From positions 1 to 64,000 of the forward strand of contig CAKOWY010000002.1 in NCBI GenBank assembly GCA_934129895.1: a stretch of DNA of 64,000 nucleotides, given 5' to 3'. The stretch is from an uncultured Clostridia bacterium. GTDB taxonomy: Bacteria; Bacillota; Clostridia; TANB77; CAG-508. Numbering within the stretch: the first letter of the stretch is position 1; each line of letters begins with the position of its first letter. A program made the position numbers and the translations under genes. The notes under the pieces were generated by a model. It saw only the letters and a program-made list of their open reading frames with translations, did no database searches and was not told where the DNA came from. Positions 36,391 through 46,900 of the stretch are shown one piece after another.

Positions 36391-36735
36391 TTACATTAAT
36401 CCTGGTATGTTGTATTTTCCCATTGATGCAGCTTGTGCATCATCAACTTGTTTGAATGCTTGATTTATACATGTTACTATTAAGTCTTGTAACATTTCAA
36501 CATCATCTGGATCAACAACCTCTTTTTGTAATTTTAAGTCTATTATTTGTTTTTGACCATTTACTTTTACACTTACTGCATTTCCTCCAGCTGATGCTTC
36601 AAATTCTTTTTCTGATAATTCTTGTTGAGATTTTTCTAAATCTGCTTGCATTTTTTTTGCTTCTTTCATTAAGCTATTGATGTTCATTCCACCAAATCCT
36701 CCCATACCTCCTGGGAATCCTCCTCTTTTTGACAT
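36391..36735 (-). CDS. ebfC: nucleoid-associated protein YbaB/EbfC
   Basis: 114 residues. Glycine-rich N-terminus (MSKRGGFPGGMGGFGGMN), then the helical core KEAKKMQADLEKSQQELSEKEFEASAGGNAVSVKVNGQKQIIDLKL typical of the YbaB/EbfC family. It binds DNA as a dimer and shapes the nucleoid. It sits between dnaX and recR, 49 bases from recR and 23 from dnaX, so cotranscription is likely. AGGAGGA site. Confidence 0.94.
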   Translation of the reverse strand: MSKRGGFPGGMGGFGGMNINSLMKEAKKMQADLEKSQQELSEKEFEASAGGNAVSVKVNGQKQIIDLKLQKEVVDPDDVEMLQDLIVTCINQAFKQVDDAQAASMGKYNIPGLM

Positions 36736-36758
36736 TTTACATTCCTCCTATTTACATT

Positions 36759-38378
36759 TTATTCAACTACATCAAATGGAATGTCAAATCCATTTGCAAA
36801 ACTTGATATTTCTTGTTCTTCATTATTCACTTGTTCTTGTGGCTTTGTGTCTATAAATTGAACATGCATTTCTTTTCCAGATGCTATAGAAACTTGCTTT
36901 ATTATTTCTTGTTTATTTTCTGGTTTATCTAATACAGCTTTTCCAAATGGTGTAATTCCACCTGGAAACTGAATTCCTATTGTCATATCATTTATTTCAA
37001 TAGCATTTGTATTTATTAAATTAGTATATAATACTATTTTTCCATTTTGTTTTAAATTATTTACAATAGCTTTCCAATACTGTGCTGGCTTACTATTTTT
37101 TCCAATACCCGCAATACTTGACGTATCAGATGTTTGTGACTGACTCTGTGCTTCTTTTGGCTTATTTGCTACTCTACTTACTGAACCGCTTCGTCCTCCA
37201 CCTGCTCTTAAATAATTTTCTATTTTTTCTAATCTTGCATATATATCTGCATTACCATTTCCAGATACATTTGAAGATGAATTTTCTTGTTTTTCTGAAA
37301 TTTCTCTATCACACAATTTAATTATTCCTGCTTGAAAAACAATAATTCTTTGTGTTGATTGTTTCATATTATTTTCTAATGTTGACAATTCACTTATTAA
37401 TTTTATTGCCCTACTTTTTGAAACTTTTGTTGATAATTCTTTTAATTTTTCAAAATCTTCTTCATTGTAAATTGTTAATTTTTGATTTGTTTTTACCATC
37501 AATATATCTTTTATATATTTTATTATTTCCCAAAGTAAATTTCCTAAATCTTTTCCTTCATTTAGAACTTTAGTTATGTTTTCCATCGCTTCATCAATAT
37601 CATAATTTATAATTGCTTCTGAAATATTATAAATATATTCTAATTTTGGTATTCCAACAAGTTCTTTAATTTTATCTTCTGTTATATTATTTTCTCCATC
37701 TTGAATACATCTTTCTAATATTGATAATGCATCTCTCATAGCTCCTTCTGATAATGAAGCTATTATATTTAATGCTTGTGGTGTTGCTTCAACATTACTC
37801 TCTTTGCAAACAATATCAAGCCTTTTTATTATATCTTCATCAGAAATTCTTTTAAAATCAAATCTTTGACATCTTGAAAGTATTGTTGCAGGAAGTTTTT
37901 GAGGTTCGGTTGTAGCTAAAATAAATTTTACATGTTCTGGTGGTTCTTCTAATGTTTTTAATAAAGCATTAAACGCACCTTGTGATAACATGTGAACTTC
38001 ATCTATGATATATACTCTATATTTGGCTTTTGTAGGTAAAAAATTTACTTCTTCTCTTATTGAACGTATATCTTCAACACTATTGTTTGATGCAGCATCC
38101 ATTTCGACTATATCTGTTAAAGAGCCATCTAATGCTGCCTTACATATTTCACATTCATTACATGGTTCACCATCTATTGGATTTAAGCAATTTATTGCTC
38201 GTGCTAAAACCTTAGCTGATGTCGTTTTTCCTGTTCCTCTTACTCCATTAAATAAATATGCATGCCCTACTCTATTAGCTATAATTTGATTTCTTAGTGT
38301 TCTCGTTATGTGCTCTTGACCAACCATTTCTGAAAATGTTTGTGGTCTAAATTTTCTATAAAGAGCTGTGTACCCCAT
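36759..38378 (-). CDS. dnaX: DNA polymerase III subunit gamma/tau
   Basis: 539 residues from the ATG at 38376-38378 (MGYTALYRKFRPQTFSEMVG), with AAAGGA nine bases upstream; a longer frame from 38447 reaches into the SRP RNA and is not real. Clamp-loader ATPase: Walker A NGVRGTGKTTSAK, four zinc cysteines (CLNPIDGEPCNECEIC), Walker B VYIIDEVHMLS, and an arginine finger region. The C-terminal tail is a Ser-rich linker and a tau-like domain. SRP RNA ends about 29 bases upstream. Confidence 0.95.
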   Translation of the reverse strand: MGYTALYRKFRPQTFSEMVGQEHITRTLRNQIIANRVGHAYLFNGVRGTGKTTSAKVLARAINCLNPIDGEPCNECEICKAALDGSLTDIVEMDAASNNSVEDIRSIREEVNFLPTKAKYRVYIIDEVHMLSQGAFNALLKTLEEPPEHVKFILATTEPQKLPATILSRCQRFDFKRISDEDIIKRLDIVCKESNVEATPQALNIIASLSEGAMRDALSILERCIQDGENNITEDKIKELVGIPKLEYIYNISEAIINYDIDEAMENITKVLNEGKDLGNLLWEIIKYIKDILMVKTNQKLTIYNEEDFEKLKELSTKVSKSRAIKLISELSTLENNMKQSTQRIIVFQAGIIKLCDREISEKQENSSSNVSGNGNADIYARLEKIENYLRAGGGRSGSVSRVANKPKEAQSQSQTSDTSSIAGIGKNSKPAQYWKAIVNNLKQNGKIVLYTNLINTNAIEINDMTIGIQFPGGITPFGKAVLDKPENKQEIIKQVSIASGKEMHVQFIDTKPQEQVNNEEQEISSFANGFDIPFDVVE

Positions 38379-38406
38379 ATAATCACATCCTTTATATTTA
38401 AAAAAT

Positions 38407-38542
38407 GGTGTGAGTTCCAATCTCTCTATGGAAAACAACGCCCACATAAAAGTATCTACTTATTGCTGCTTCCTCCCGGACCTGACAAGATTCATAGGCT
38501 TTTATTGAGTTTGTTTTCCATACAGAGGTCAGTTCTCATACC
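38407..38542 (-). ncRNA. ffs: signal recognition particle RNA (small bacterial type)
   Basis: About 136 bases on the minus strand. The conserved helix 8 core GTCAGGTCCGGGAGGAAGCA is read at about 38487 down to 38466, with the GGAA-type loop. The 5' end (GGTATGAG) pairs with the 3' end (CTCACACC) and TATGGAAAACAA pairs with TTGTTTTCCATA, closing the rod. A T-run follows the 3' end as terminator. The predicted start at 38542 fits the promoter. It forms the RNA core of the SRP with Ffh and targets membrane proteins. The position upstream of dnaX is conserved in Firmicutes. Confidence 0.95.
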
Positions 38543-38548
38543 TTTGTT

Positions 38549-38577
38549 ATTATACAATGCAATTTGATTTTTTTCAA
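38549..38577 (-). promoter_or_regulatory. promoter of the SRP RNA
   Basis: TTGAAA (38577-38572), 17-base spacer, TATAAT (38554-38549), giving a start at 38542, exactly the 5' end of the RNA. Confidence 0.85.
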
Positions 38578-38598
38578 GTAATTTATTAAAGTTTTTCT

Positions 38599-39339
38599 TT
38601 AATTTTCAATTCTTTTAAACACTAAATTTTCAAAGTCTTTAATTTCTGTTCCAACTGTTCCTTTTTCAATTACTTCATTTGTAGGAATATCTATACTAAT
38701 ATTTGTTTGATATGTTCTACCTGTAGTTAATTTTATTATCATATTAAAACTTATAGTTGTCTTTATATCTTCTTCTGTTATATTGGTTAATTTCAATAAA
38801 TCACTATAATTGACTTCTTCTGCATCATCAGATATATAATTAGCTATATTATTTATTGCATATCTAAATGCAATTATTCCTCCTTGATTTGATATTTTTA
38901 ATTGTTTTATATTTGATTCAAGTTCTCCAGTATATGTTATTCCAGATATTTCATTTTCTTCTGTATTTTTATACATAACTTTTTCATCTTCAACTGGTTT
39001 ATATAATTTGGGTTCACCTTTATCATTTTCTTTTTTTATTACAATATTTGATAACTCTACATTATCAATAATTTCTGTTTTTTCATATTTAAAATTCTTT
39101 TCTAGATAAATATACATATCATTGTTTTCACAAACATTTAAGTTCCACGTTGTACTGCTTGCATCATTTTCGATTGCATCTACATTTTGTGCAATTATTA
39201 TTTTGGTTATATGAAATGGCATATTAGTTTCACCTTCCACTTGATACAAAATAATAAATATTCCTGCTGTACACAATATAACAGCTACTATTGTTATAAT
39301 AATTACAATATGTATTATTTTTTTTATTGAATTAGACAT
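38599..39339 (-). CDS. single-pass membrane protein of unknown function between tadA and the SRP RNA
   Basis: 246 residues. One N-terminal membrane helix at about 10-32, then an extracellular domain of about 210 residues with mixed beta structure (WNLNVCENNDMYIYLEKNFKYE, then GGIIAFRYAINNIANYISDD). No Cys pair, no lipobox and no recognised motif. It overlaps the tadA end by 8 bases, so it is translationally coupled to tadA. It is not part of the standard tadA-scr-dnaX order, so it was probably inserted in this lineage. Confidence 0.7.
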   Translation of the reverse strand: MSNSIKKIIHIVIIITIVAVILCTAGIFIILYQVEGETNMPFHITKIIIAQNVDAIENDASSTTWNLNVCENNDMYIYLEKNFKYEKTEIIDNVELSNIVIKKENDKGEPKLYKPVEDEKVMYKNTEENEISGITYTGELESNIKQLKISNQGGIIAFRYAINNIANYISDDAEEVNYSDLLKLTNITEEDIKTTISFNMIIKLTTGRTYQTNISIDIPTNEVIEKGTVGTEIKDFENLVFKRIEN

Positions 39340-39790
39340 TTTTATTTTTTCTTAACTCCTTAAAAAAATCTTTTAATATTTTTTCACACTCTTCTTGTAA
39401 TATCCCTTTTTCACTTTCTACAGTATGATTAAATTTATAATCATCAAATAGATTCAAGACAGAACCAACTGCCCCTGTTTTCTTGTCTTCAGCTCCAATG
39501 TAAACTTTTTTTATTCTTGAATTTATTATTGCTCCTGCACACATTGAACATGGTTCAAGTGTTACATACATTTCGCAATCAAGTAATCTCCACGCTTTTA
39601 GCTTTTTACTTGCTTTTTGAATTGCAATTATTTCAGCATGTTTTGTTGTATCTGTTTTGGATTCTTTTTGATTATATCCTCTTGCTATTATCTTTCCATC
39701 CTTAACTATTACAGCTCCAACAGGCACTTCTAACTTTTTATAAGCTTTTTGTGCTTCTTTTAAAGCTTCCTTCATAAATTTTTCTTTCAT
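39332..39790 (-). CDS. tadA: tRNA-specific adenosine deaminase TadA
   Basis: 152 residues. Zinc-dependent deaminase with His51-Ala-Glu53 (KHAEIIAIQ) and PCSMC (Cys81, Cys84). It converts A34 to inosine in tRNA-Arg(ACG). It probably belongs to a transcript that begins at the tRNA-Arg gene. ATG at 39788-39790 follows GAGGTAATA. A second in-frame ATG lies five codons later. Downstream it overlaps the unknown membrane protein gene. Confidence 0.94.
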   Translation of the reverse strand: MKEKFMKEALKEAQKAYKKLEVPVGAVIVKDGKIIARGYNQKESKTDTTKHAEIIAIQKASKKLKAWRLLDCEMYVTLEPCSMCAGAIINSRIKKVYIGAEDKKTGAVGSVLNLFDDYKFNHTVESEKGILQEECEKILKDFFKELRKNKNV

Positions 39791-39842
39791 TATTACCTCG
39801 CAATATTTTTAACATGTTCTTATTTTTACAATCCATATCATT

Positions 39843-40019
<177 letters not shown>

Positions 40020-40030
40020 ATTTCTTTCAC

Positions 40031-40059
40031 ATTATAATACATTAAATGTAAAAAAGCAA
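40031..40059 (-). promoter_or_regulatory. promoter of tRNA-Arg
   Basis: TTGCTT (40059-40054), 17-base spacer, TATAAT (40036-40031). The tRNA starts 12 bases downstream. Confidence 0.65.
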
Positions 40060-40121
40060 TACAATTTATTTGCTTTGTTTTTCTATAAAGTTTTAATTTT
40101 CTCTTTTTTAATGCTTTTATA

Positions 40122-40150
40122 TTGATTAATCGACATAAATGTTTTATAAT
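40122..40150 (+). promoter_or_regulatory. promoter of the TtcA-like gene
   Basis: TTGATT (40122-40127), 17-base spacer, TATAAT (40145-40150). The GGAGGA site and ATG follow at 40171 and 40181. Confidence 0.7.
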
Positions 40151-40180
40151 ATTTTAAATATTTTATTCATGGAGGAATTT

Positions 40181-40894
40181 ATGCAACATATATTAAGTAA
40201 AATGAGAAAAGCTATAGAAGATTATAATTTAATAGATAATGGAGACAAAATTGCTGTTTGCTTATCTGGTGGAAAAGATTCTATAACAATGTTAAACGGA
40301 CTAAAAGCTTTACAAAGATTTTATCCAAAACATTTTGAGTTAATTGCAATAACTGTAAATCCTGGTTTTGAAAATTTCAATAAAGAAATTTTACAAAAAA
40401 ATTGTGATGAAATTGGCGTTCCTCTCTTTATTGAAGATACTCAAATTAAAGAAATTGTTTTTGATGTTAGAAAAGAAAAAAATCCATGTTCTTTATGTGC
40501 TAATTTACGTAGAGGAATTATTAATTCAGTCGCTAAACGAGAAGGATGTAATAAAATTGCTCTTGGGCACAATTTAGATGATGTAATCGAAACTTTTATA
40601 ATGAATTTAAAATATGCTGGAAATATATCTACATTTGCTCCAAAAAGTTATATGGATAGAAGTGGTATTACAATGATCAGACCTTTAATTTTATTAACAG
40701 AAAAAGATACAAATCATTTTGTAAAAAAATATAACAAACAAGTTATGTCAAAAGTTTGTCCTATGGATGAGCATACTAAAAGAGAAGATATTAAAAACGA
40801 AATTTTCTCTTGGCAAAAAGAAATTCCAACAATAAAGGCTAATTTATTTGGTGCAATTTCTAGAAATATTGATGGATGGGAAAAAAATATATAG
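40181..40894 (+). CDS. TtcA/TilS-superfamily tRNA-thiolation-type ATPase
   Basis: 237 residues from ATG 40181, directly after GGAGGAATTT. PP-loop SGGKDS at 29-34, a metal or sulfur-site CxxC at Cys103 and Cys106 (NPCSLCANLRRG), GHNLDDVIETFIMNL, and a third cysteine in SKVCPMDEH. This is the pattern of TtcA-type enzymes, which thiolate C32 of some tRNAs through an iron-sulfur cluster. Exact target in this organism is not shown. It is divergent from tRNA-Arg, with its own promoter and terminator. Confidence 0.85.
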   Translation: MQHILSKMRKAIEDYNLIDNGDKIAVCLSGGKDSITMLNGLKALQRFYPKHFELIAITVNPGFENFNKEILQKNCDEIGVPLFIEDTQIKEIVFDVRKEKNPCSLCANLRRGIINSVAKREGCNKIALGHNLDDVIETFIMNLKYAGNISTFAPKSYMDRSGITMIRPLILLTEKDTNHFVKKYNKQVMSKVCPMDEHTKREDIKNEIFSWQKEIPTIKANLFGAISRNIDGWEKNI

Positions 40895-40895
40895 T

Positions 40896-40927
40896 AAAAG
40901 AAGCTGAAAAGAATTTCAGCTTCTTTT
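40896..40927. terminator. bidirectional terminator between the TtcA-like gene and the giant surface gene
   Basis: A 14-bp perfect stem (40896-40909 with 40914-40927), loop AGAA, T-run after it. It lies between stops at 40894 and 40935. Confidence 0.85.
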
Positions 40928-40934
40928 TTTAGAC

Positions 40935-43900
40935 TTATTTAAATCTTTTTTCTACTAATATTCCACCTAACAATATGGTCAATATTGTCAAAATACTTAT
41001 AATAATTATTATATAATTAAAATCACTTACACCTGTATTAGGAAGAACACTTGGTAAATCCTCTTCTTCATCTTTAATTTCTTTATCCTCATCAGGTTTA
41101 ATTATTTCATCTTTTTTATTTGAGTCATCTTTATTATTATCATCCTTTTCTGGTTCCTTGTCAGGTTCTTTGTCTGGCTCTTTGTCTGGCTCTTTATCTG
41201 GCTCTTTTTCAATTTTCTTATTAGCAATTTCAATTACATTTTCGATGTTTATTATTTCTCCATCTTTTTCCATATAATTATCATCATTTATACTAAATTT
41301 AGTATCTTTTTCTTCTATTTCATATCCATTTGGTGCTTCTTCTTCTCTTAATATATATTCTCCATAAGGCATATTAATCAAAGTAATTTTTCCTTCATCA
41401 TTTGTTTGTAAAATTTCTTCACCATTTTCACTATCGATAAAATATTCATTGTTTTCGTTTTTTGAAACTTTTATAATATTTTCATCTTGATCTAATAATT
41501 TTAATTTTGCATCTTTTAATTTTTCACCTGAATCTTTATCAATCTTAAAGATTGTTACTTTAGCATCATTTCTTGGTGAATTTGTAAATACAATATCAAC
41601 ATTTTTATTTCTATCATACTTAAATGTTACCATATTTCCATTTGTATGTACATCATCTATACTAATATCATAAGTTTTCATTGACTTTGTTTGTTTTTCT
41701 TTTATTGTATATGTTTTACCATTTTCTAATTCACCATATTCCTCATTATTATCCAAGTATTTTGAATTTAATTCTATTGTTTTTCCTACTTCAACATTTA
41801 TTGTTTTTATTAAATCCATTCCATCATATATATCAAATTCATAAGTTCCATCACTTTCATCTGTAGTTAATTTTGTTAATTTTATCTTTGAATCAATCTT
41901 TACACCTACTTTAGGTGGTTCAGCAGTTAATTGAGATCCATCAACATAATATCTATATCCAAATGAATTCCATGCAATTTTTGTTGGCTCTGCATCTTGC
42001 ATTATTTCTCCATCATATTTTACAGTTAAGCTATAATTTTTTGGTAAAACTGCTCCATTTATAAATGTTATTCTAAATGATCTTGTTGTTTCTTTTGGGC
42101 TATCGTACCATCTCTTGTTTTCTTTTCCATTCCAATCATTATTAGTATATTGAATATCATCCGTATAATCTATTCTATATGTATCTTTAGAAATTTCAAC
42201 CTCATTGTTATTTTCATCTTTCATTATTAATTCAAAGTTTGGATTATCAGTTAATCTAATTGTAAATTCTGAATTTCTATTTTCATTTAAATTTACTGTT
42301 CCAGTATCTCCAACCTCAGGCAATTTATCTATTATAACTAAATTATCAAAATTCTTTTCTGATTTATTTGATACATTTAAACTATATCTTACAAAATTCT
42401 TTCTTGAATTTACAGAAATGTAGTTATATTTACCATCTGCATAATCTTCTTCTTTTCCATAATAACTATATCCATAATTATAATCATTATCTTTTTCTTG
42501 TATTCTTTGATATGAAGCTGATATATGCTTATCTGTTCCAAATTGATATTCTGGATTTTTTACATTTACTTGAACTGGATTACAATAACTATCTGCTTTT
42601 ATTTCAAATTCAATTTTATCTTCAATTGGTGTATATCCACTTGGTGCTATAATTTCTTTTAAGTAATATTTTCCAATTGGTAAATTTGATATATTTATCT
42701 TTCCATTTAATGTAGTAAGTCTTGTATATGTATTTTCACTATTATCTTCAGATAAATAATATTCTCTTGTTGTATTTTCTTCATTTTCATTATAAGCTAA
42801 TTTCATTTCTTCATCTTGTTCATTATATAATTTAAATACAACAGCATTGCTTTCTATTAATTCTCCATCTAAATTTGTTTTTTGAATATTTACATTTCCT
42901 CTGTCTTTTCCATTTTGAACTGTATATTGATACTCTTTATTTTCTGCAATATTCATTATTGTTTCTTCACTACTTGCTACATATCCTTCTGGTGCTTCTA
43001 TTTCTTTTAATTTATACTTCTTACCAAGTAATAAATTTTCTACTTTAATTTTACCTTTATAAGTCTCAATCTCATTTGTAGTTTCTTCTGTTTGCTCTGA
43101 TATAATTATATATCTTGAGCTTTCTTCTAAATTATCTAATTTTTTAAAGTTTAATTTTTCTCCATTTTCATCATATATTTCAAATTTAGCATTTTCTTCA
43201 ACTATCAAATTATTTTCAAAATCTGTTTTGTTAATTATTATTCCATCATTTTTATTAGCAGTATCTTGGAAATCAATGATTTTTGTGGGTTGTGTTGAAT
43301 AACATTTACCTGATGATAATGATCCATTTAATTTATATCCATAAGGAGCTTCTACTTCTTTTATATCATACCATGTATCTAATTCTACTTGTATATTTGC
43401 TTTTCCTTTATAAGTTTCTATTTCTTCTGTTGTTTCTGTATCTTCGTCTGTTGCCAATCTATAATGACTTCCATCTTCATCATTAATATTCAAATTTACT
43501 AATTTATATGTAGTATATGGATAGTAATATTTTTTTATGTTAAATTTAGTCTTATATTCTGATATTATTTCTTTTGTTTTTGAATCAATTTTATTTATAT
43601 GTATTATTGCAATATCATTTATAATATTATCTCTAATCTCTACATTTTTAGTTTTTCCAATATCTTCTTCTGTAATTTCAAACTCTACTAAATCATTATT
43701 TATTTCATAATTATTTGGAGCTTGTGTTTCTTGTAAATAATATTTTCCAATTGGTAATCCATATAAATATGTTGTTGAATAACTTGATTCTATTTCCTTT
43801 ACAGTTTTTTCATTTTCTTCTTTTTCATAATTAAAACTATCTGAATACTTCTTTTTAAAATTTAATTCATTTTTATTTTCATCAAAAATCTTATATTTAA

Positions 43901-46900
43901 CTGTTGTATCATCAAATAAAATATACTTTCCATTACTATCTCTTTTTAAAATGTTTACATTTGTCCTCTTATCTTTTACTACAACTGGCATAGTATCAGC
44001 TGTTATTGTTGTACTATTTCCATCATTTGAAACCATATCATATTTATATGCCATAATATTTCCATATTCATAACTTCCAATATCTTCTCTTATTTCCGCA
44101 TTATATGTTACAAATAACATATCTCCTTGTTGTAATTTTACATTTTCATCAAAAGATATTTTAAATGCTCTCATATCTTGATTATATTCATCTTCCCATA
44201 TCTTTGAATTTGATGCTGAATTACTATCAAAATTGTATTTTGAATCTTTTACAGATAATGCATAACTTTGTGCTGCATTTGTACGTAAAGATCTTTTTGT
44301 ATATTTTATATTATATTTATCTTTTGCTAATTCAATCTTCGTTCCATCTGTTTTTAAAATATACGCAGATATTGTATCTGGTTTTAATCTATATCCTCCA
44401 CCAACTTCTGAATCATATAATTTATCTCCTGCCTTTCCTGGTAAAAGATCATATATTTCAATATTTTCTAAATTTCCATTTGTATAATTTGCATTTTGAT
44501 ATAAATGTGATTCTAATTTTAAAGTAAATTTAAGCTCTTTTTCATTTTGGGAATTAATTTCAAATTTCTTATTATCTTTTGAACTTATTTGGCTATCCTC
44601 ACCTTTATTTATATATTTTGTTGCATCTGTTCCAATATAAGAAATCCAATCATCACTCTTTATTCCTGAAAATCCATTAACTGATGCATCACTATCGGGA
44701 TTAGAACCTGTATTTTTCATTTCTAAAATTGCCGTATTATGGAAATTTCCAGATTTTTTTTCAGACATTTTCGACCAAATATAAAGTTCAAGTTTTTCTC
44801 CTGGATAAATTTTTACACTCATATCTCTTCCAATCATCATTTGATATACGTTTCTTGAAACATTGTTTGATTGGTTCACACTTATTTGATTAGCTCCATA
44901 ACTTTTATTTTGTATAATATATTCATTATTTATATCATACAAATTAAATTCAACATAATTAATTTGTAGTGGTTGATCTATTATTTCATATATAATAGGA
45001 TTTTCAATCGGTAATTTATCATTATTTTTAATCGTTACTTTCCATATTATACTATCATAATTTCCATCTATTCCATGAATTCCATCGCCATTATTAATAT
45101 ATTTTCCATATATCGAAATATTCTTTATTGGTTCAAACCTTACAGTAGTATTATTTTCTTTTTTTATAGCTTGTCCATCTTCATTTTCCTTATATTCTTC
45201 TGATGTTACTTCTTGTCCAATCTCATCACTATTAAATGCAAATACTGCTTCTTTTTCAATTTGTACTTCTGTTTTTATTCCTTGCATTTTTACTGCAGAC
45301 CATAAATAATTTCCGTAACTTGAATAATATGGATTATTTATTCCATTATTATAATCATCCCAATAATCATATATATAGTCATACTGTACATTAGAATAAT
45401 AACATTTTCCATCATTTAATTTTTTTGCATAATTACTAGTATTTTTTCCCCAGAATCCAGAAATTTCATATGCAGATGACTTTATTACATCATTATATTT
45501 TTGCTTATCATTTATCTGCCACATTACATAATTCACCCCACTATATGAATTATCATAATATGATTCACTTAGACCACCATTTACCTTACAACTATAAATA
45601 ATATAACATCCTTCACCTGGTTTTAAAGTACCAGATGCACTTATTGATTGCTGTCCTCTCCAATCTGTAGAACAATTCCAACTTATATAATTACTCTCTT
45701 TTCCATAATTATTCATAGCATAAATATAATTTTGCATTATCGTTGGTGATGTTGAACGAGAATCATTTGCCCATAAAATTTGTGCATTATAAGAATTTGT
45801 AACTGAATATACATAATTTTTTATACTTGATAATTTAGTAGCTGGTCCATTGTAATATTTATTTGTTTTAGTACCTTCAACCGTGTTAAAACCTAAAAAC
45901 TCAAAGTTCTCTGGAATTTTTAAATATATTGATGTTTTATGCATATCTAAATCATATAAAGAATCATTTATAAAATATGCATAATAAGTAACTACTTCAT
46001 CACTACTTATAGAAAATTTAGAGCAATCCGTGTTATACATATCAATTTCTGCATTTCCATTATTCATGTCTTGATATGTATTTCTAGCCAATACACCTGT
46101 TTGTACATAATATCTTGATTTTACCTTATGATATACAACACTATTAATTCCTTGATCTTCATTAATATAAACACAATTATATGGCACCTGATAATTTTGA
46201 TGTGCATATTGATTGCTTGCATATCCAGAATTATATCTTAAAATATCTAGCCATTTGTCATAACTATTTTCATATTCAACTCCATCTTTTATCATTCCTG
46301 GCATTTTTAATATATATGTCTGTTTAAATTCTGTATATGCTGGTATTTCAACCACACAATTTATTCCTGATTCATTATTTGGTCCATAACTACTTATATA
46401 TTTATTATTGTTTGCAAAATCTTTATAATTATGTATTGCCATATTTCCTAATGAACTATTATCACTTATTAGTTCAAATTCAGCATCTCTAAATGATGTA
46501 TAATAACCAAAACTTTTAAATATATTACTTGAATTATATAATGGACTAATATCTACAACTGTCAAAATCTTTGTTTCAGATGTATCATTTTTTAATGTAA
46601 CTGTATATTCTATAACATCATTTGGTCCTATAACATCTAATTCATCTCCACCAGTAACTCTATATGTTGGTCCATTTTTATTAATAACATATCTTGATGT
46701 TATTTCTTTACTTAATGAAATCTTGCTTTCAACAATAGTAAATTGTGCTGAAGCAGTTAATTCTCCGTATTTTGCAGTATTATTTATTGTTTTCAAAGAA
46801 CTTGTATTAACAGTACCTTCAATATTTAATGTTAAACTTTCTTCTTTTTCTAATTTAATCTTTTTACTAATTTTATATGGTGCTTGTTCAGAAACATCAA

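Noticed and set aside
38379..38447. 23-residue N-terminal extension of DnaX
   Set aside because: It lies in the SRP RNA gene, and the AAAGGA site stands before the ATG at 38378.
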